Shown here one piece after another: positions 27,973 through 36,280 of a stretch of 64,000 nt of DNA (its first letter is position 1; the number at the start of each line of letters is the position of its first letter). The DNA comes from DTKD01 sp964494345. Lineage in GTDB: Bacteria; Armatimonadota; UBA5829. A program made the translations under genes and the position numbers. The notes under the pieces were generated by a model, which had not been told where the DNA came from, did not search any database, and saw only the letters and a list, made by a program, of their open reading frames with translations. Where the stretch lies: NCBI GenBank assembly GCA_964494345.1, contig CAZBSI010000010.1, positions 1 to 64,000 on the forward strand, in the 5' to 3' direction.

Positions 27973-28805
27973 ACACAAAACCAAATAAAGTGTCGGCTGC
28001 TGCCGGCGATATAAATATCGGCGACGGCCAGCCCCTCGCGATCATAGCAGGCCCGTGCGTCATCGAATCCCATGACCTCTGCCTCGAGGTTGGCTCCAAA
28101 GTAAAGCAGATCGCGTCCGATCTCGGCCTGCCTTATATATTTAAGGCGTCGTTTGACAAGGCCAACCGAACCTCCGTGAAATCCTTCCGCGGGCCGGGGT
28201 TGGACAAGGGGCTTGAGATTCTGGCTTCTGTGCGCTCTACATTAAATGTACCTGTCCTTACCGACATCCACGAACCGTGGCAGGCAAAACCGGCCGCCGA
28301 AGTCGTCGATGTGCTCCAAATCCCAGCCTTTTTATGCAGGCAGACCGACCTAATCGTGGCCGCTGCCGAAACGGGCAAATGCGTAAACATAAAAAAAGCC
28401 CAGTTCCTTGCGGCGTGGGATATGAAAAACAGCGTCGAAAAGGCTCGCAGCACGGGTAATATGAACATCACGCTCACCGAGCGCGGCAGTTCGTTTGGTT
28501 ACAATATGCTGGTGGTCGATATGTGCGGGTTGCCGGTAATGCGAGACCTCGGCTGTCCCGTTGTTTTCGATGCGACGCACTCTGTCCAGCGACCCGGTGG
28601 GCTAGGGGACGCAAGCGGTGGTGCCAGGGAGTATGTCCCTCATTTAATGAGAGCCGCAGTCGCAGTCGGCGTCGACGCGTTGTTTTTGGAAGTTCACCCG
28701 AATCCAGCCGAAGCCCTGTGCGATGCAGCTAGTATGCTAAAGCTATCCGACCTGCCCGAAGCGCTGTCAGATGTAGTGCAGATCAGGCGGGCGTTGGGTT
28801 ATTAA
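27969..28805 (+). CDS. kdsA: 3-deoxy-8-phosphooctulonate synthase (Kdo-8-P synthase)
   Basis: It condenses phosphoenolpyruvate with arabinose-5-phosphate to Kdo-8-phosphate, the first committed step to Kdo. In its 278 aa the family motifs IAGPCVIES, FKASFDKANRTS, RGPGLDKGL, DIHEP and VFDATHSVQRPGG are all present. LTERGSSFGYN is also intact. ATG 27969 overlaps the kdsB stop. An acylphosphatase gene starts 1 bp after its stop. No arabinose-5-P isomerase or Kdo-8-P phosphatase gene lies nearby. Confidence 0.97.
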   Translation: MNTKPNKVSAAAGDINIGDGQPLAIIAGPCVIESHDLCLEVGSKVKQIASDLGLPYIFKASFDKANRTSVKSFRGPGLDKGLEILASVRSTLNVPVLTDIHEPWQAKPAAEVVDVLQIPAFLCRQTDLIVAAAETGKCVNIKKAQFLAAWDMKNSVEKARSTGNMNITLTERGSSFGYNMLVVDMCGLPVMRDLGCPVVFDATHSVQRPGGLGDASGGAREYVPHLMRAAVAVGVDALFLEVHPNPAEALCDAASMLKLSDLPEALSDVVQIRRALGY

Positions 28806-28806
28806 C

Positions 28807-29103
28807 GTGAATCAAAACCCGACCAATGTCAGGCTCAGAGCGGTGGTGCAGGGCCGAGTGCAGGGAGTGGGGTTCAGGTATTTCGTCAACGAACGAGCCC
28901 TCGAACTGCGCCTTGTCGGCATCTGTCGCAACATCTCAAACGGTGACGTCGAGGTAATCGCAGAGGGGGAGCGCGGGCCTCTCGAGGCCTTACTCGCATC
29001 TATTTCAAACGGGCCGCGCATGGCCAGGGTCGACAACGTCGCGGCAGTCTGGCTGCCCGCCACCGGCGAATACACCAACTTCCGCATAGCATCGACCAAA
29101 TAA
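28807..29103 (+). CDS. acyP: Acylphosphatase
   Basis: This small enzyme of 98 aa hydrolyses acyl phosphates. The signature VQGRVQGVGFRYFV carries the phosphate-binding Arg, and the later RNISNGDVEVIAEG supplies the catalytic Asn. The start is GTG 28807, 1 bp after kdsA, so it is probably the third gene of the kds operon. Its link to Kdo synthesis is positional only. Confidence 0.92.
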   Translation: MNQNPTNVRLRAVVQGRVQGVGFRYFVNERALELRLVGICRNISNGDVEVIAEGERGPLEALLASISNGPRMARVDNVAAVWLPATGEYTNFRIASTK

Positions 29104-29130
29104 AAAAACCTCCAGTCAATCGACTGAAGG
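29102..29130 (-). terminator. Rho-independent terminator of tRNA-Met
   Basis: Read on the minus strand, CCTTCAGTC and GACTGGAGG pair (one mismatch) around a 4-base loop and are followed by seven T. It lies 5 bp beyond the 3' end of the tRNA. Confidence 0.85.
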
Positions 29131-29134
29131 AACC

Positions 29135-29209
29135 TGGTGGGCCCACTCGGATTCGAACCAAGAACCCAGCGGTTATGAGCCGCTTGCTCTGCCGTTGAGC
29201 TATGGGCCC
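29135..29209 (-). tRNA. tRNA-Met (anticodon CAU), CCA encoded
   Basis: On the minus strand acceptor GGGCCCA pairs with TGGGCCC. The D arm is TAGCTCAACGGCAGAGCA, and the anticodon stem AGCGG/CCGCT closes CTCATAA with CAT at 29175-29177. The T arm contains GGTTCGAATCC, and CCA is encoded. The first pair G-C and the ordinary D arm favour elongator Met over initiator. tRNA-Ile with a lysidine-modified CAU cannot be excluded by sequence. Confidence 0.93.
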
Positions 29210-29222
29210 GCCGAATGTCTGT

Positions 29223-29252
29223 ATTTTACCACTTTTATATCTTATGCGGCAA
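29223..29252 (-). promoter_or_regulatory. Promoter of tRNA-Met
   Basis: On the minus strand TTGCCG (29252-29247) and TAAAAT (29228-29223) are 18 bp apart, just upstream of the tRNA. The -35 box matches that of tRNA-Glu at 176. Confidence 0.65.
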
Positions 29253-29316
29253 GGGTATTCGGCAGCCAATCGCCAACATTAAATAGGAATATCTAACACA
29301 CCGGAGGAACTGCTAT

Positions 29317-31002
29317 ATGCTGCGAGTTATCATAATGATGCTATCTGCGATATTTATCCTGTGTGCTGTCGCGGAGGCGAAACCGCTTGTGGGGGTATAT
29401 TATTTCCCAGGCTGGTATCGCCAGGGCCCTGCTGACTGGAAAAAAGTCGATAGCAAGTTTGTGGACTGGAGCGAGTGGCGCGGGGCGGTTATGAAAGGCG
29501 CGATCCCTCGGCCGCTGGCCGGATTTTACGACGACGCGAATCCTAAATTGTGGAACTACTACAATCGCTGGATGTCCTCCCACGGCATAGATTTCATCGC
29601 CTTCGACTGGTACTACAACGACGGTCAGGATTATCTGGAACAATCCCTCGACAGCGGATATCTGGGCAGCAATCCCGACCCTGATCTTAAGTTTTGTTTG
29701 CACTGGTGCAACCACGGCGGTTCGTGGTGGGAGAAGCCTCTCGATCAATCCGCCGATAAGCTGCTTACCATGATCGATATGGTTTGCGACAGATACTTCA
29801 AGCATCCCAACTACCTGCGCATAGACGGCAAACCCGTATTTATGATCTACGAGCACAACACCCTCAGCGGCTATGGCGATGTGAAAAGCAACCTCGAAGC
29901 AATGCGCAACAGGGCCAAACAGCGCGGAGTGCCGGACCTTTATATCGTTGGGGTATACTCAGGCGTCGACAGATCCCAGATCGACCTTCGCAAGGAAGCC
30001 GGATACGACGCGTTTTGTGCCTACACCTACGCCTGGATGCGCGGCCCCAAAGTGACGTGGGATTCCAAAACCTACGACTATCCCGACATAACTGAAAACG
30101 TTGTCACCAACGTCTACCCATATCTCGCGCGAGTCGCAAGGGCCGATGGCATCGCCTATTGGCCGTCGAGTTTCTCGGGATGGGACGATCGACCCAGGGC
30201 TGGATTGGAAAGGGCGATCGTTCTGGTCGGCAACACGCCGGATCAATTCGGCAAGATGTTCAAAAACTCGCTGCGCTATGTCGATCGCAAGAACCCGGTG
30301 GTGATTATCGAAGCCTGGAACGAGTGGGGAGAAGGCGCGAATATGGAGCCGTCAAAACAATACGGCTTTGGCTACCTGACCGAGATCGCAAAAGCCCTGA
30401 ATATCAAGAACCCGGATCAGAGCGTCCCGACCAAAAAAGAGATAGCCTCGTGGAGCATTTTGACCCCGGAAGAGTTAAAGATTGCTAAAGAAAACGAGTC
30501 CAAACCTTGGCCGGTAAAGCCTGTTAAACAATATAATATGGGCGCAAATAGAAAAGTCTGGGATGTCGCAATGCCGGTTATAATCAATTTCGCGTCCGGT
30601 GGAGTCGAGTTCAACATGCATCAAATAGAGATAGAGAAACGCGACTCCGAAGGGCTTGTATTTACAACCACCGGCACCGACCCGCAAATCGACTTTCACA
30701 CGCCGGAGATACCCAACAACCAGGTTGGTCGTGTAACTGTCGAAATTGAAGTGCTCGAGGGGGTTTCAGGTACGCGGCCTGTTTCTCCGGAAATATTCGT
30801 AGGAACCGCTTTGCTGCCGGAGTTTTGCCCATTCACATCAATCGTCATGCCACCTATAACCAACGGCAACAGCACACAAAGCACCAGTCAAATGATGGCC
30901 TGGTCAGCATTCGGCACCCCTGTTATAAGGATGCGAATCGATCCGTGCGAGATGTCGGGCGTCAAGTTCCGACTCAAACGGATGATAATCAGTGGCGATT
31001 AG
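29317..31002 (+). CDS. Secreted GH99/WbsX-like glycan-active protein
   Basis: The protein has 561 aa with an N-terminal signal peptide (MLRVIIMMLSAIFILCAVAEA). The catalytic-type TIM barrel of the GH99-like/WbsX family begins VGVYYFPGWY and continues with FIAFDWYYND, HWCNHGG, PVFMIYEHNT and VVIIEAWNEWGEGA, which contains likely acidic catalytic residues. The C-terminal 180 residues look like a beta-sandwich that may bind carbohydrate. A GGAGGAA site precedes the ATG. Family members act on polysaccharides such as O-antigen or mannan, but the exact substrate is not readable. It is a single gene on + between tRNA-Met and ubiE. Confidence 0.85.
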   Translation: MLRVIIMMLSAIFILCAVAEAKPLVGVYYFPGWYRQGPADWKKVDSKFVDWSEWRGAVMKGAIPRPLAGFYDDANPKLWNYYNRWMSSHGIDFIAFDWYYNDGQDYLEQSLDSGYLGSNPDPDLKFCLHWCNHGGSWWEKPLDQSADKLLTMIDMVCDRYFKHPNYLRIDGKPVFMIYEHNTLSGYGDVKSNLEAMRNRAKQRGVPDLYIVGVYSGVDRSQIDLRKEAGYDAFCAYTYAWMRGPKVTWDSKTYDYPDITENVVTNVYPYLARVARADGIAYWPSSFSGWDDRPRAGLERAIVLVGNTPDQFGKMFKNSLRYVDRKNPVVIIEAWNEWGEGANMEPSKQYGFGYLTEIAKALNIKNPDQSVPTKKEIASWSILTPEELKIAKENESKPWPVKPVKQYNMGANRKVWDVAMPVIINFASGGVEFNMHQIEIEKRDSEGLVFTTTGTDPQIDFHTPEIPNNQVGRVTVEIEVLEGVSGTRPVSPEIFVGTALLPEFCPFTSIVMPPITNGNSTQSTSQMMAWSAFGTPVIRMRIDPCEMSGVKFRLKRMIISGD

Positions 31003-31040
31003 TCCAGTTGGGGTATACAGGATACAATGAAACTATTCGT

Positions 31041-31060
31041 GGCCGGGATTTATCCCGGCC
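31041..31060 (+). terminator. Hairpin after the GH99-like gene
   Basis: A perfect GGCCGGGA/TCCCGGCC stem of 8 bp with loop TTTA lies 38 bp after the stop. No T-run follows, so termination strength is uncertain. Confidence 0.45.
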
Positions 31061-31091
31061 GCGATAATCGGTTTATAAGGCGCAATTCACG

Positions 31092-31121
31092 TTGACTGTC
31101 GAGCGCATTCCGTTTTATAAT
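31092..31121 (+). promoter_or_regulatory. Promoter of the ubiE/menG gene
   Basis: TTGACT (31092-31097) and TATAAT (31116-31121) are 18 bp apart. ATG 31133 is only 11 bp beyond the -10 box, implying a 5' leader of about 5 nt or less and no room for a normal ribosome site. Confidence 0.7.
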
Positions 31122-31132
31122 GCCGTAGGCTG

Positions 31133-31861
31133 ATGGCTATGAACAAAGTTCCGACCCAGAGCGAAAAGGAGGCTTATGTCGAGAGCCTCTTTTCTGCTAT
31201 TGCGGGTAGATATGATCTTATGAACGGCGTTTTGAGCCTCACCAGGCATCGAGCGTGGAGGCGACATGCGGTTCGCCTGGCCGATCTGAAGCCGGGTGAT
31301 TCGGCGCTGGATTGCTGTTGCGGGACAGGCGATTTCGCGTATGAGTTGGCCCGGACGGTTGGCAAACAGGGTAGGGTGGTCGGAGTTGATTTCTCGCAGC
31401 CGATGATTGAGTTGGCCAATAAGAAGGCAGCTCGAAGCCGGGCCGGCTATATCGAGTTTATGGCGGCCAACGCTTGTGAGTTGCCGTTTGCCGATGACTC
31501 ATTTGACTGCGTTACGATCGGTTTTGGGGTAAGAAATCTCGCGGATATCGACGCGGGGCTTATGGAAATGGCAAGGGTGCTGAAGCCGGGCGGGAGATTG
31601 GTCTGTCTGGAGACAGGCGAGGTTGAGTCTAAACTGCTCAGGTTGCCGTGGAAGTTCTATTTCCATATATTGACGCCCTATGCTGCAGTTCTTATGGGCG
31701 CAAGGAAGTGGGCCTACGAATATTTGCCGCGCTCGGCTAAAGGGTTTTTATCCCGAACCGAGCTTGCCGGCAAATTTGAGACTTGCGGCCTGTCGGATGT
31801 AAGTATTTCGGATTTGATGTTCGGTGCGGTCTGTGTACACATCGGAAAAAAGGTTGGTTGA
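31133..31861 (+). CDS. ubiE: Demethylmenaquinone / ubiquinone C-methyltransferase
   Basis: This is an AdoMet-dependent C-methyltransferase for the last steps of menaquinone or ubiquinone synthesis, 242 aa. The signature YDLMNGVLSLTRHRAWRR is followed by AdoMet motif LDCCCGTGDFAYELA (the second C is unusual, GCGTGD being common). Also present are GFGVRNLADID, MARVLKPGGRLVCLE and the C-terminal GAVCVHIGKK. The next gene, a polyprenyl diphosphate synthase, overlaps its TGA by one base, so the pair supplies ring methylation and the side chain. ATG 31133 or the in-frame ATG 31139 could start the protein. Confidence 0.95.
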   Translation: MAMNKVPTQSEKEAYVESLFSAIAGRYDLMNGVLSLTRHRAWRRHAVRLADLKPGDSALDCCCGTGDFAYELARTVGKQGRVVGVDFSQPMIELANKKAARSRAGYIEFMAANACELPFADDSFDCVTIGFGVRNLADIDAGLMEMARVLKPGGRLVCLETGEVESKLLRLPWKFYFHILTPYAAVLMGARKWAYEYLPRSAKGFLSRTELAGKFETCGLSDVSISDLMFGAVCVHIGKKVG

Positions 31862-32865
31862 TGAGCGTTTCTTTTCTGCATAGTAGTCGTGATCTGACAA
31901 GCGGCGAGTGGGCGGCGGCGATTGCTGACGAGCTCAGCCTGGTCGAGCAGACTCTGCAATCGGTCATAAACTCCGACATCGCGACAGCTTATGAGCTCTC
32001 AAATCATCTTCTGACTGCCGGTGGCAAGCGCATCCGACCGAGCCTGCTGATATTAAGTGCGCTGGCTTATGCGGATTGTGACAGGCAGCAGATGGCGTTT
32101 ATCGCAGCTTCCACCGAACTTGTGCACATGGCTTCCCTGGTTCACGACGATGTTATCGACGAGACAAGCGAAAGACGAGGTTCCTCGACTGCTGGGGAGC
32201 GCTACGGCAACAAAATCAGCGTCCTCGGCGGCGACTATCTCCTCTCAAAAGCCTTTAATCTGCTTTGCACACACGGCAGTCTGGAAATTATGAGCGCCCT
32301 CTCCGCCACTGCAGTAGCAATGACCGAAAGCGAGATACTTCAAGCGTCCGGCGAAGGTGACCTGGCCGTTTGGGAGTCCGACTATTGGCGGATAATCCGC
32401 GGCAAGACCGCAGATTTTATGGGATCGTGCTGTGAATGCGGCGCGATGCTGGCGGGAGCCGATGCTTCTCTGCGCGCTGCACTTCGTGAGTATGGAACTC
32501 AGCTCGGCCTTGCATTCCAGATCACCGACGATGTTCTGGATCTGGTGGGGAACCGCGAACTTACGGGCAAGGAAATCGGCACCGACCTGCTGCATGGTAA
32601 GTTCACCCTGCCCGTGTTGATGGCTCTGAAGAGAAAGGGGAGCGGCGCACCTCTTCGCGAACTGCTCTCGAAACCTACCCTGACTATGTCTGATATTGAG
32701 CAAGTTTCCGCCGTAATCATAGACAGCGGCGGTTTGCAAAGCGCAAAATCTGCAGCATCCGATTGTGCGCAGGCCGCTCTAAAACATCTCTCCGCAGTGC
32801 CGCAATCTACCTATAAAGATTCCCTGATCGCCCTGGCCGCATTCGTTATCTCTCGCCAGGGCTGA
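31861..32865 (+). CDS. Long-chain polyprenyl diphosphate synthase
   Basis: It builds the isoprenoid tail of the quinone. Of the 334 aa, GGKRIRPSLLIL, LVHDDVIDET (first DDxxD), RRGSSTAGERYG, the aligned GDYLLSKAF and TDDVLDLVG (second aspartate motif) mark a trans-prenyl synthase. ATG 31861 overlaps the ubiE TGA (TGATG). The chain length cannot be read with confidence, so heptaprenyl, octaprenyl or nonaprenyl are all possible. The gene ends about 75 bp before a convergent minus-strand gene. Confidence 0.93.
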   Translation: MSVSFLHSSRDLTSGEWAAAIADELSLVEQTLQSVINSDIATAYELSNHLLTAGGKRIRPSLLILSALAYADCDRQQMAFIAASTELVHMASLVHDDVIDETSERRGSSTAGERYGNKISVLGGDYLLSKAFNLLCTHGSLEIMSALSATAVAMTESEILQASGEGDLAVWESDYWRIIRGKTADFMGSCCECGAMLAGADASLRAALREYGTQLGLAFQITDDVLDLVGNRELTGKEIGTDLLHGKFTLPVLMALKRKGSGAPLRELLSKPTLTMSDIEQVSAVIIDSGGLQSAKSAASDCAQAALKHLSAVPQSTYKDSLIALAAFVISRQG

Positions 32866-32941
32866 GGCGGTGTGTTATGAAAAAGGCGAGCAGCGCCCAG
32901 CTTATGAGCGCTACCCGCCATTACTCGCTGCGGATCGGAAC

Positions 32942-33697
32942 CTACTTATTTCCCTCGCCAAGCCCGGTCGAGGTCAGATATTCATAGCTGCTGCGCACAG
33001 CCTCCATCATGTCTGTCTCGCAGGCATCTAATTCCACAATCAGCCACTCCAGCACGTTCGGATCAGCCGCGTTCACGATCGACGGTATATCCATCTTCCC
33101 GCTTCCTACCGCTGTGTGGTCGTGCTTGCCTTCGATCAGCATCCCATCCTTAATATGCAGAACCGGCAGCCTTGCCTTATTCTTGCTTACCACCTGCACA
33201 GGATCGGCTTTGCCGTATTTACACCAGTAGACGTCGAGTTCGCTGAAGACATCCGGCGCCAGTTCCAGCAAAATGTCGTAAATATACCGACCTTCAATAG
33301 TGTCGAACTCCCACCAGTGGTTGTGGAACCCGAAAGTCATGCCGTAGGGTTTCAACAGCTCGCCAGCCCTGGCGAATCTCTCAGCGGCGTGCTTCACGGC
33401 GTCGAGGGTCTTGAAATCGTCAGGCCCAAAGCCGCTTATCAGACGTGTATTGCCCAGAGCGGCCTCGATTTCCGCCATCGCCCCCACATTTTCCGCCACC
33501 GGAAGAGCCGTATGGCTACTGGAGCATTTCATCCCCAGATCAGCGATCAGCTTTCCGATTTCCCTGGCGTCGTGGCCGTGTAGACCGGCGAACTCGACTC
33601 CCTTATAGCCGATATCGGCGATTGTTCGCAGCGTGCCGGGAAAATCATTGGCGGCGAGTTCACGAACCGTATAGAGTTGTATCGATATAGGTTTCAT
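32942..33697 (-). CDS. Sugar phosphate isomerase/epimerase family TIM-barrel protein
   Basis: The protein has 251 aa. The AP-endonuclease-2-like (xylose isomerase-like) barrel shows IQLYTVRE at the start, then DIGYKGVEFAGLHG, GMTFGFHNHWWEF, SELDVYWCKYGK, VLHIKDG and WLIVELDAC, with His, Glu and Asp placed as metal ligands. A GAGGAG site lies 9 bp before the ATG on the minus strand. Many relatives act on sugars or inositol derivatives, but the substrate is unknown. No signal peptide is seen. It is on its own, convergent with the polyprenyl synthase gene. Confidence 0.88.
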   Translation of the reverse strand: MKPISIQLYTVRELAANDFPGTLRTIADIGYKGVEFAGLHGHDAREIGKLIADLGMKCSSSHTALPVAENVGAMAEIEAALGNTRLISGFGPDDFKTLDAVKHAAERFARAGELLKPYGMTFGFHNHWWEFDTIEGRYIYDILLELAPDVFSELDVYWCKYGKADPVQVVSKNKARLPVLHIKDGMLIEGKHDHTAVGSGKMDIPSIVNAADPNVLEWLIVELDACETDMMEAVRSSYEYLTSTGLGEGNK

Positions 33698-33779
33698 TAT
33701 CTTTGCTCCTCGACGAAATGCGGGTTTGATATCCCTTTAGCTGCTTACTCGCCACATCCGATTTCCCTTCCTGAAACCC

Positions 33780-34442
33780 TTAAATTGCAGGCCTTGCTTC
33801 GAGTGTCAAATATCTCCTGAACCAGTCTCTGGCCAATTCGGCTACTTCGGCAAGCGCTCCCGGTTCCTCAAAAAGATGAGTCGCTCCCGGCACCACCACA
33901 AGCTGCTTCTGCCCCCCAAGCGCCTCATAAGCCCCCTGATTCAGCTCAATGACAGGATGATCGTCCCCGCCGACTATCAACAGAGTTGGTGTCGTCACGT
34001 CTGGTAGAAAGCTAATAGCCAAATCGGGTCGGCCGCCCCGTGAGACTATAGCTTTAACGGCACGAGGATGCTGGGCCGCGGCGCGCAACGCAGCCGCCGC
34101 ACCCGTGCTGGCGCCGAAATATCCTATCGGCAAATCGCTGGTTCGAGCGTCCATTCGCAGCCATTCCGTCGCGCTCAGCAGTCTATCCGCCAGCAGGCCA
34201 ATGTCGAAAACTTTGCTCCTGTCTTGTGATTCAGAGACATCCAGCAGGTCAATAAGAAGCGTGCCCAATTCGCCTTCCTGCAGCATATTAGCCACAAATT
34301 GATTGCGCGGACTGAAGCGTCCGCTGCCGCTTCCGTGGGCAAACAGCACAACTCCCTGGGCGTGTTCCGGCACTACGAGTATTCCTTCCAATCGAACGGC
34401 CGGAGTGTTAATATGAACGGTGAGATCTGTGCGTTGTCGCAT
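33780..34442 (-). CDS. Alpha/beta hydrolase (dienelactone hydrolase-like)
   Basis: The protein has 220 aa. The nucleophile elbow is GYFGASTGAAAALRAA (Ser), an Asp lies in IVGGDDHPV and a His in PGATHLFEEPG, completing a catalytic triad. The oxyanion region is LFAHGSGSGRFSPRN. It is cytoplasmic, since no signal peptide is seen. Homologues are often fused or adjacent to phosphoribosyltransferases, which is not the case here. It ends 82 bp from the isomerase gene on the same strand. Confidence 0.88.
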   Translation of the reverse strand: MRQRTDLTVHINTPAVRLEGILVVPEHAQGVVLFAHGSGSGRFSPRNQFVANMLQEGELGTLLIDLLDVSESQDRSKVFDIGLLADRLLSATEWLRMDARTSDLPIGYFGASTGAAAALRAAAQHPRAVKAIVSRGGRPDLAISFLPDVTTPTLLIVGGDDHPVIELNQGAYEALGGQKQLVVVPGATHLFEEPGALAEVAELARDWFRRYLTLEARPAI

Positions 34443-34511
34443 GAGGCGCTCCCTTCGGTCTTGTCAGTTCCGTTTGGACTATTACCCAAATCCGCACACG
34501 ACAATGCCGGA

Positions 34512-35060
34512 TCAGTTCTCTGCGGCCGAGCGGGTTATAGGTTCGAGGCTATCGAAGACAGGCAGATAATCCCGCCAGACTTCGTTTTGGGAGCCGTTGA
34601 TGAATTTTGTGAGGCTGATAAACGGCACATATTTCGGGCGTTTCGGCATCGATTTGAGAGCAAACGACACCTGCGCGAGGGTTTTGTCGCTCTTGCGCGA
34701 ATTACATTTTTTACAGCAGCAGACCAGGTTATCCCAGCTCGTCGGCCCCCCGAGGCGGCGTGGGATGATGTGGTCTATCGTCATATCGCTTCCCCTGACT
34801 CCGCAATACTGGCAAGTGTAGTTGTCTCTGGCTAATATGCTTCGTCGCGACAACCTCAGCTTAGGGGCCGGGCGTTTTATATGGCTGCGCAGCCTCACTA
34901 CCGATGGGGAATGCAACTGCGCCGCAGCGGATCTAACTATGTAATGGTTTTCGTGCAAAACATCTACTTTTCCCAAATAAATAAGGTTAATCGCCCTGCG
35001 GAGGCTGCAGATATTGAGCGGGGCATAATCGCTGTTCAAGACTAAGACTTCGTGGCTCAT
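34512..35060 (-). CDS. HNH endonuclease family protein
   Basis: The protein has 182 aa. An N-terminal EVLVLNSDYAPLNICSLRRA and a zinc-binding HNH core (CQYCGVRG, MTIDHIIPRRLGG, CCKKCNSRKSD) place it in the widespread chromosomal HNH family found in Cyanobacteria, Actinobacteria and Armatimonadota-like genomes. The role is unknown, with DNA repair or processing the likeliest. ATG 35060 gives the usual family start (MSHEVLVLNSDY). An ATG at 35069 is possible. A terminator-like hairpin stands just upstream on the same strand. Confidence 0.9.
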   Translation of the reverse strand: MSHEVLVLNSDYAPLNICSLRRAINLIYLGKVDVLHENHYIVRSAAAQLHSPSVVRLRSHIKRPAPKLRLSRRSILARDNYTCQYCGVRGSDMTIDHIIPRRLGGPTSWDNLVCCCKKCNSRKSDKTLAQVSFALKSMPKRPKYVPFISLTKFINGSQNEVWRDYLPVFDSLEPITRSAAEN

Positions 35061-35224
35061 CTTATACATCCATATACAAAAAAGCCTGCCCTGGCACAAT
35101 GATGCCCGGCAGGCGCGATAGACGATTCTGCGTGCCATCTTTTACGACACGCATCGGAAAAAGGCTGGCGTTTGAGGTATAGCTCCAGCCATTTCTTTTC
35201 GTGGTATTGGTCGTCGTCAGACAT
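35057..35224 (-). CDS. Small ORF upstream of the HNH gene (55 aa)
   Basis: On the minus strand ATG 35224 follows CACAGGAAACAG, a good ribosome site. The product begins MSDDDQYHEKKWLELYLKRQ and ends by overlapping the HNH start. Its last third runs through the strong hairpin at 35078-35114. It may be a leader ORF controlling the hairpin, or chance. I recognise no family. Confidence 0.35.
   Translation of the reverse strand: MSDDDQYHEKKWLELYLKRQPFSDACRKRWHAESSIAPAGHHCARAGFFVYGCIR
35078..35114 (-). terminator. Terminator-like hairpin before the HNH gene
   Basis: On the minus strand GCCTGCC/GGCAGGC with an inner GGCA/TGCC stem is followed by six T. It lies between the small ORF's ribosome site and the HNH start, so it could act as an attenuator or simply end an upstream transcript. 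Confidence 0.65.
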
Positions 35225-35410
35225 GCGGCTGTTTCCTGTGAGGTCGAATATATATACTATCAGACCCGATTGAATAATACGCTCATGCCCCAGCGCTGTC
35301 AACACCTGCCCGCAAGAGCGCTCTCAATTACGGTTGAATGATACGTTGTAAGCGATAGTCCCAGCGATATTTATTACGCAACAATGAATACCAAAGTAAC
35401 CAAAGTAAGA

Positions 35411-35439
35411 TTGACAACAATCTCATGAAAAGCTATGAT
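35411..35439 (+). promoter_or_regulatory. Promoter of the secreted 35495 gene
   Basis: A perfect TTGACA (35411-35416) is 17 bp from TATGAT (35434-35439). The start would be near 35446, about 50 nt before ATG 35495. Confidence 0.75.
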
Positions 35440-35494
35440 GTAGCCGATATCATTTAGAGTGCTGGTAATGTATCCGCACGCGAAGGGGCAACAA

Positions 35495-36112
35495 ATGAGA
35501 ACAGCCAGAGTTTGCTCGGTATTAACGATCCTGACGGCAATTATATGCCTGCTATTTGTGATGGCGTCTATTGCGACAGCTCAAGGCACTGCACCGCCGC
35601 CGGCTGCTCCTGCTACGGGATCTGCGCCGCCGGCAAAAGCAAATACCCAGCCGCAACCCGCACCGCCCGCCCAAACCAGCCCGCCCGCCGTAAGCGCCGT
35701 AACCCAGGCTGCAGTACAGGCGGGTGTTTTGAAAAGTGCGAGCAGAATCAATCAGGTGGTTGGATTTCTGGCGGGCAAGAATAAAAGCTATGCCTATCTG
35801 TTTACCCCGCAGACGCAGCCGGATATTAGCATATTTTCGATCTCTCTTGGCATCCAAGAGGTCACTGGGCAACAGCGTTACGCCAGCGCCAGCTTCGTCC
35901 CATTAGCGAACGGCGTCTCTGCTGCGGTATATGACACCGTGGAGTATTTCGATAAGCCGCCGGCGGAGCTGGAAAAGGGTATCTTTAAGAACCTCAAGCG
36001 GAAGGGCGTGATTGGGAAAGATATGGTCATTCTTGATGCCGGGCCTGTTACGGTCTTTATTATGCCGGCCGGGCAGGGTTCTGTGGTTATCAAGAAAGAG
36101 GTCGTCCAGTAA
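35495..36112 (+). CDS. Secreted hypothetical protein with Ala/Pro-rich linker
   Basis: The protein has 205 aa. The signal peptide MRTARVCSVLTILTAIICLL ends near MASIATAQG and is followed by a low-complexity Pro/Ala segment (about residues 25-65). A folded domain follows, with SRINQVVGFLAGKNKSYAYL, DISIFSISLGIQEVTGQQRY and a C-terminal VVIKKEVVQ. I do not recognise the family. ATG 35495 is chosen over GTG 35459 because of the AAGGGG ribosome site and because it gives a clean signal peptide. It lies upstream of the adhesin gene on the same strand and might be an envelope partner, which is inference only. Confidence 0.75.
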   Translation: MRTARVCSVLTILTAIICLLFVMASIATAQGTAPPPAAPATGSAPPAKANTQPQPAPPAQTSPPAVSAVTQAAVQAGVLKSASRINQVVGFLAGKNKSYAYLFTPQTQPDISIFSISLGIQEVTGQQRYASASFVPLANGVSAAVYDTVEYFDKPPAELEKGIFKNLKRKGVIGKDMVILDAGPVTVFIMPAGQGSVVIKKEVVQ

Positions 36113-36280
36113 ACAACATCTGCAAGGAGGTGGATTGTATGATCTTTTGCTTTCCGACAGGAAAGCGCGATCGTAGATCAAGAAGTCGCATCAATCCAGG
36201 TTATGCCTGATGCGGCGTTGCGGTTGAGTTATATCCTGACCGCAACATTATATCATACCAACAAGGAGGATTAAAAAGGT
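36113..36280 (+). other. Adhesin leader region with a short ORF and two hairpins
   Basis: AAGGAGGTG (36124-36132) is a near-perfect ribosome site for a 29-codon ORF, ATG 36139 to TGA 36228, of no known family. A TTGCGGT/ACCGCAA hairpin and a GCATCA/TGATGC hairpin follow. AAGGAGG recurs 11 bp before the adhesin ATG. This could be a translated leader, but no other evidence supports it. Confidence 0.35.

Noticed and set aside
34299..34835. 178-codon plus-strand ORF opposite the hydrolase and HNH genes
   Set aside because: The minus-strand genes carry clear catalytic motifs, and this is their shadow.
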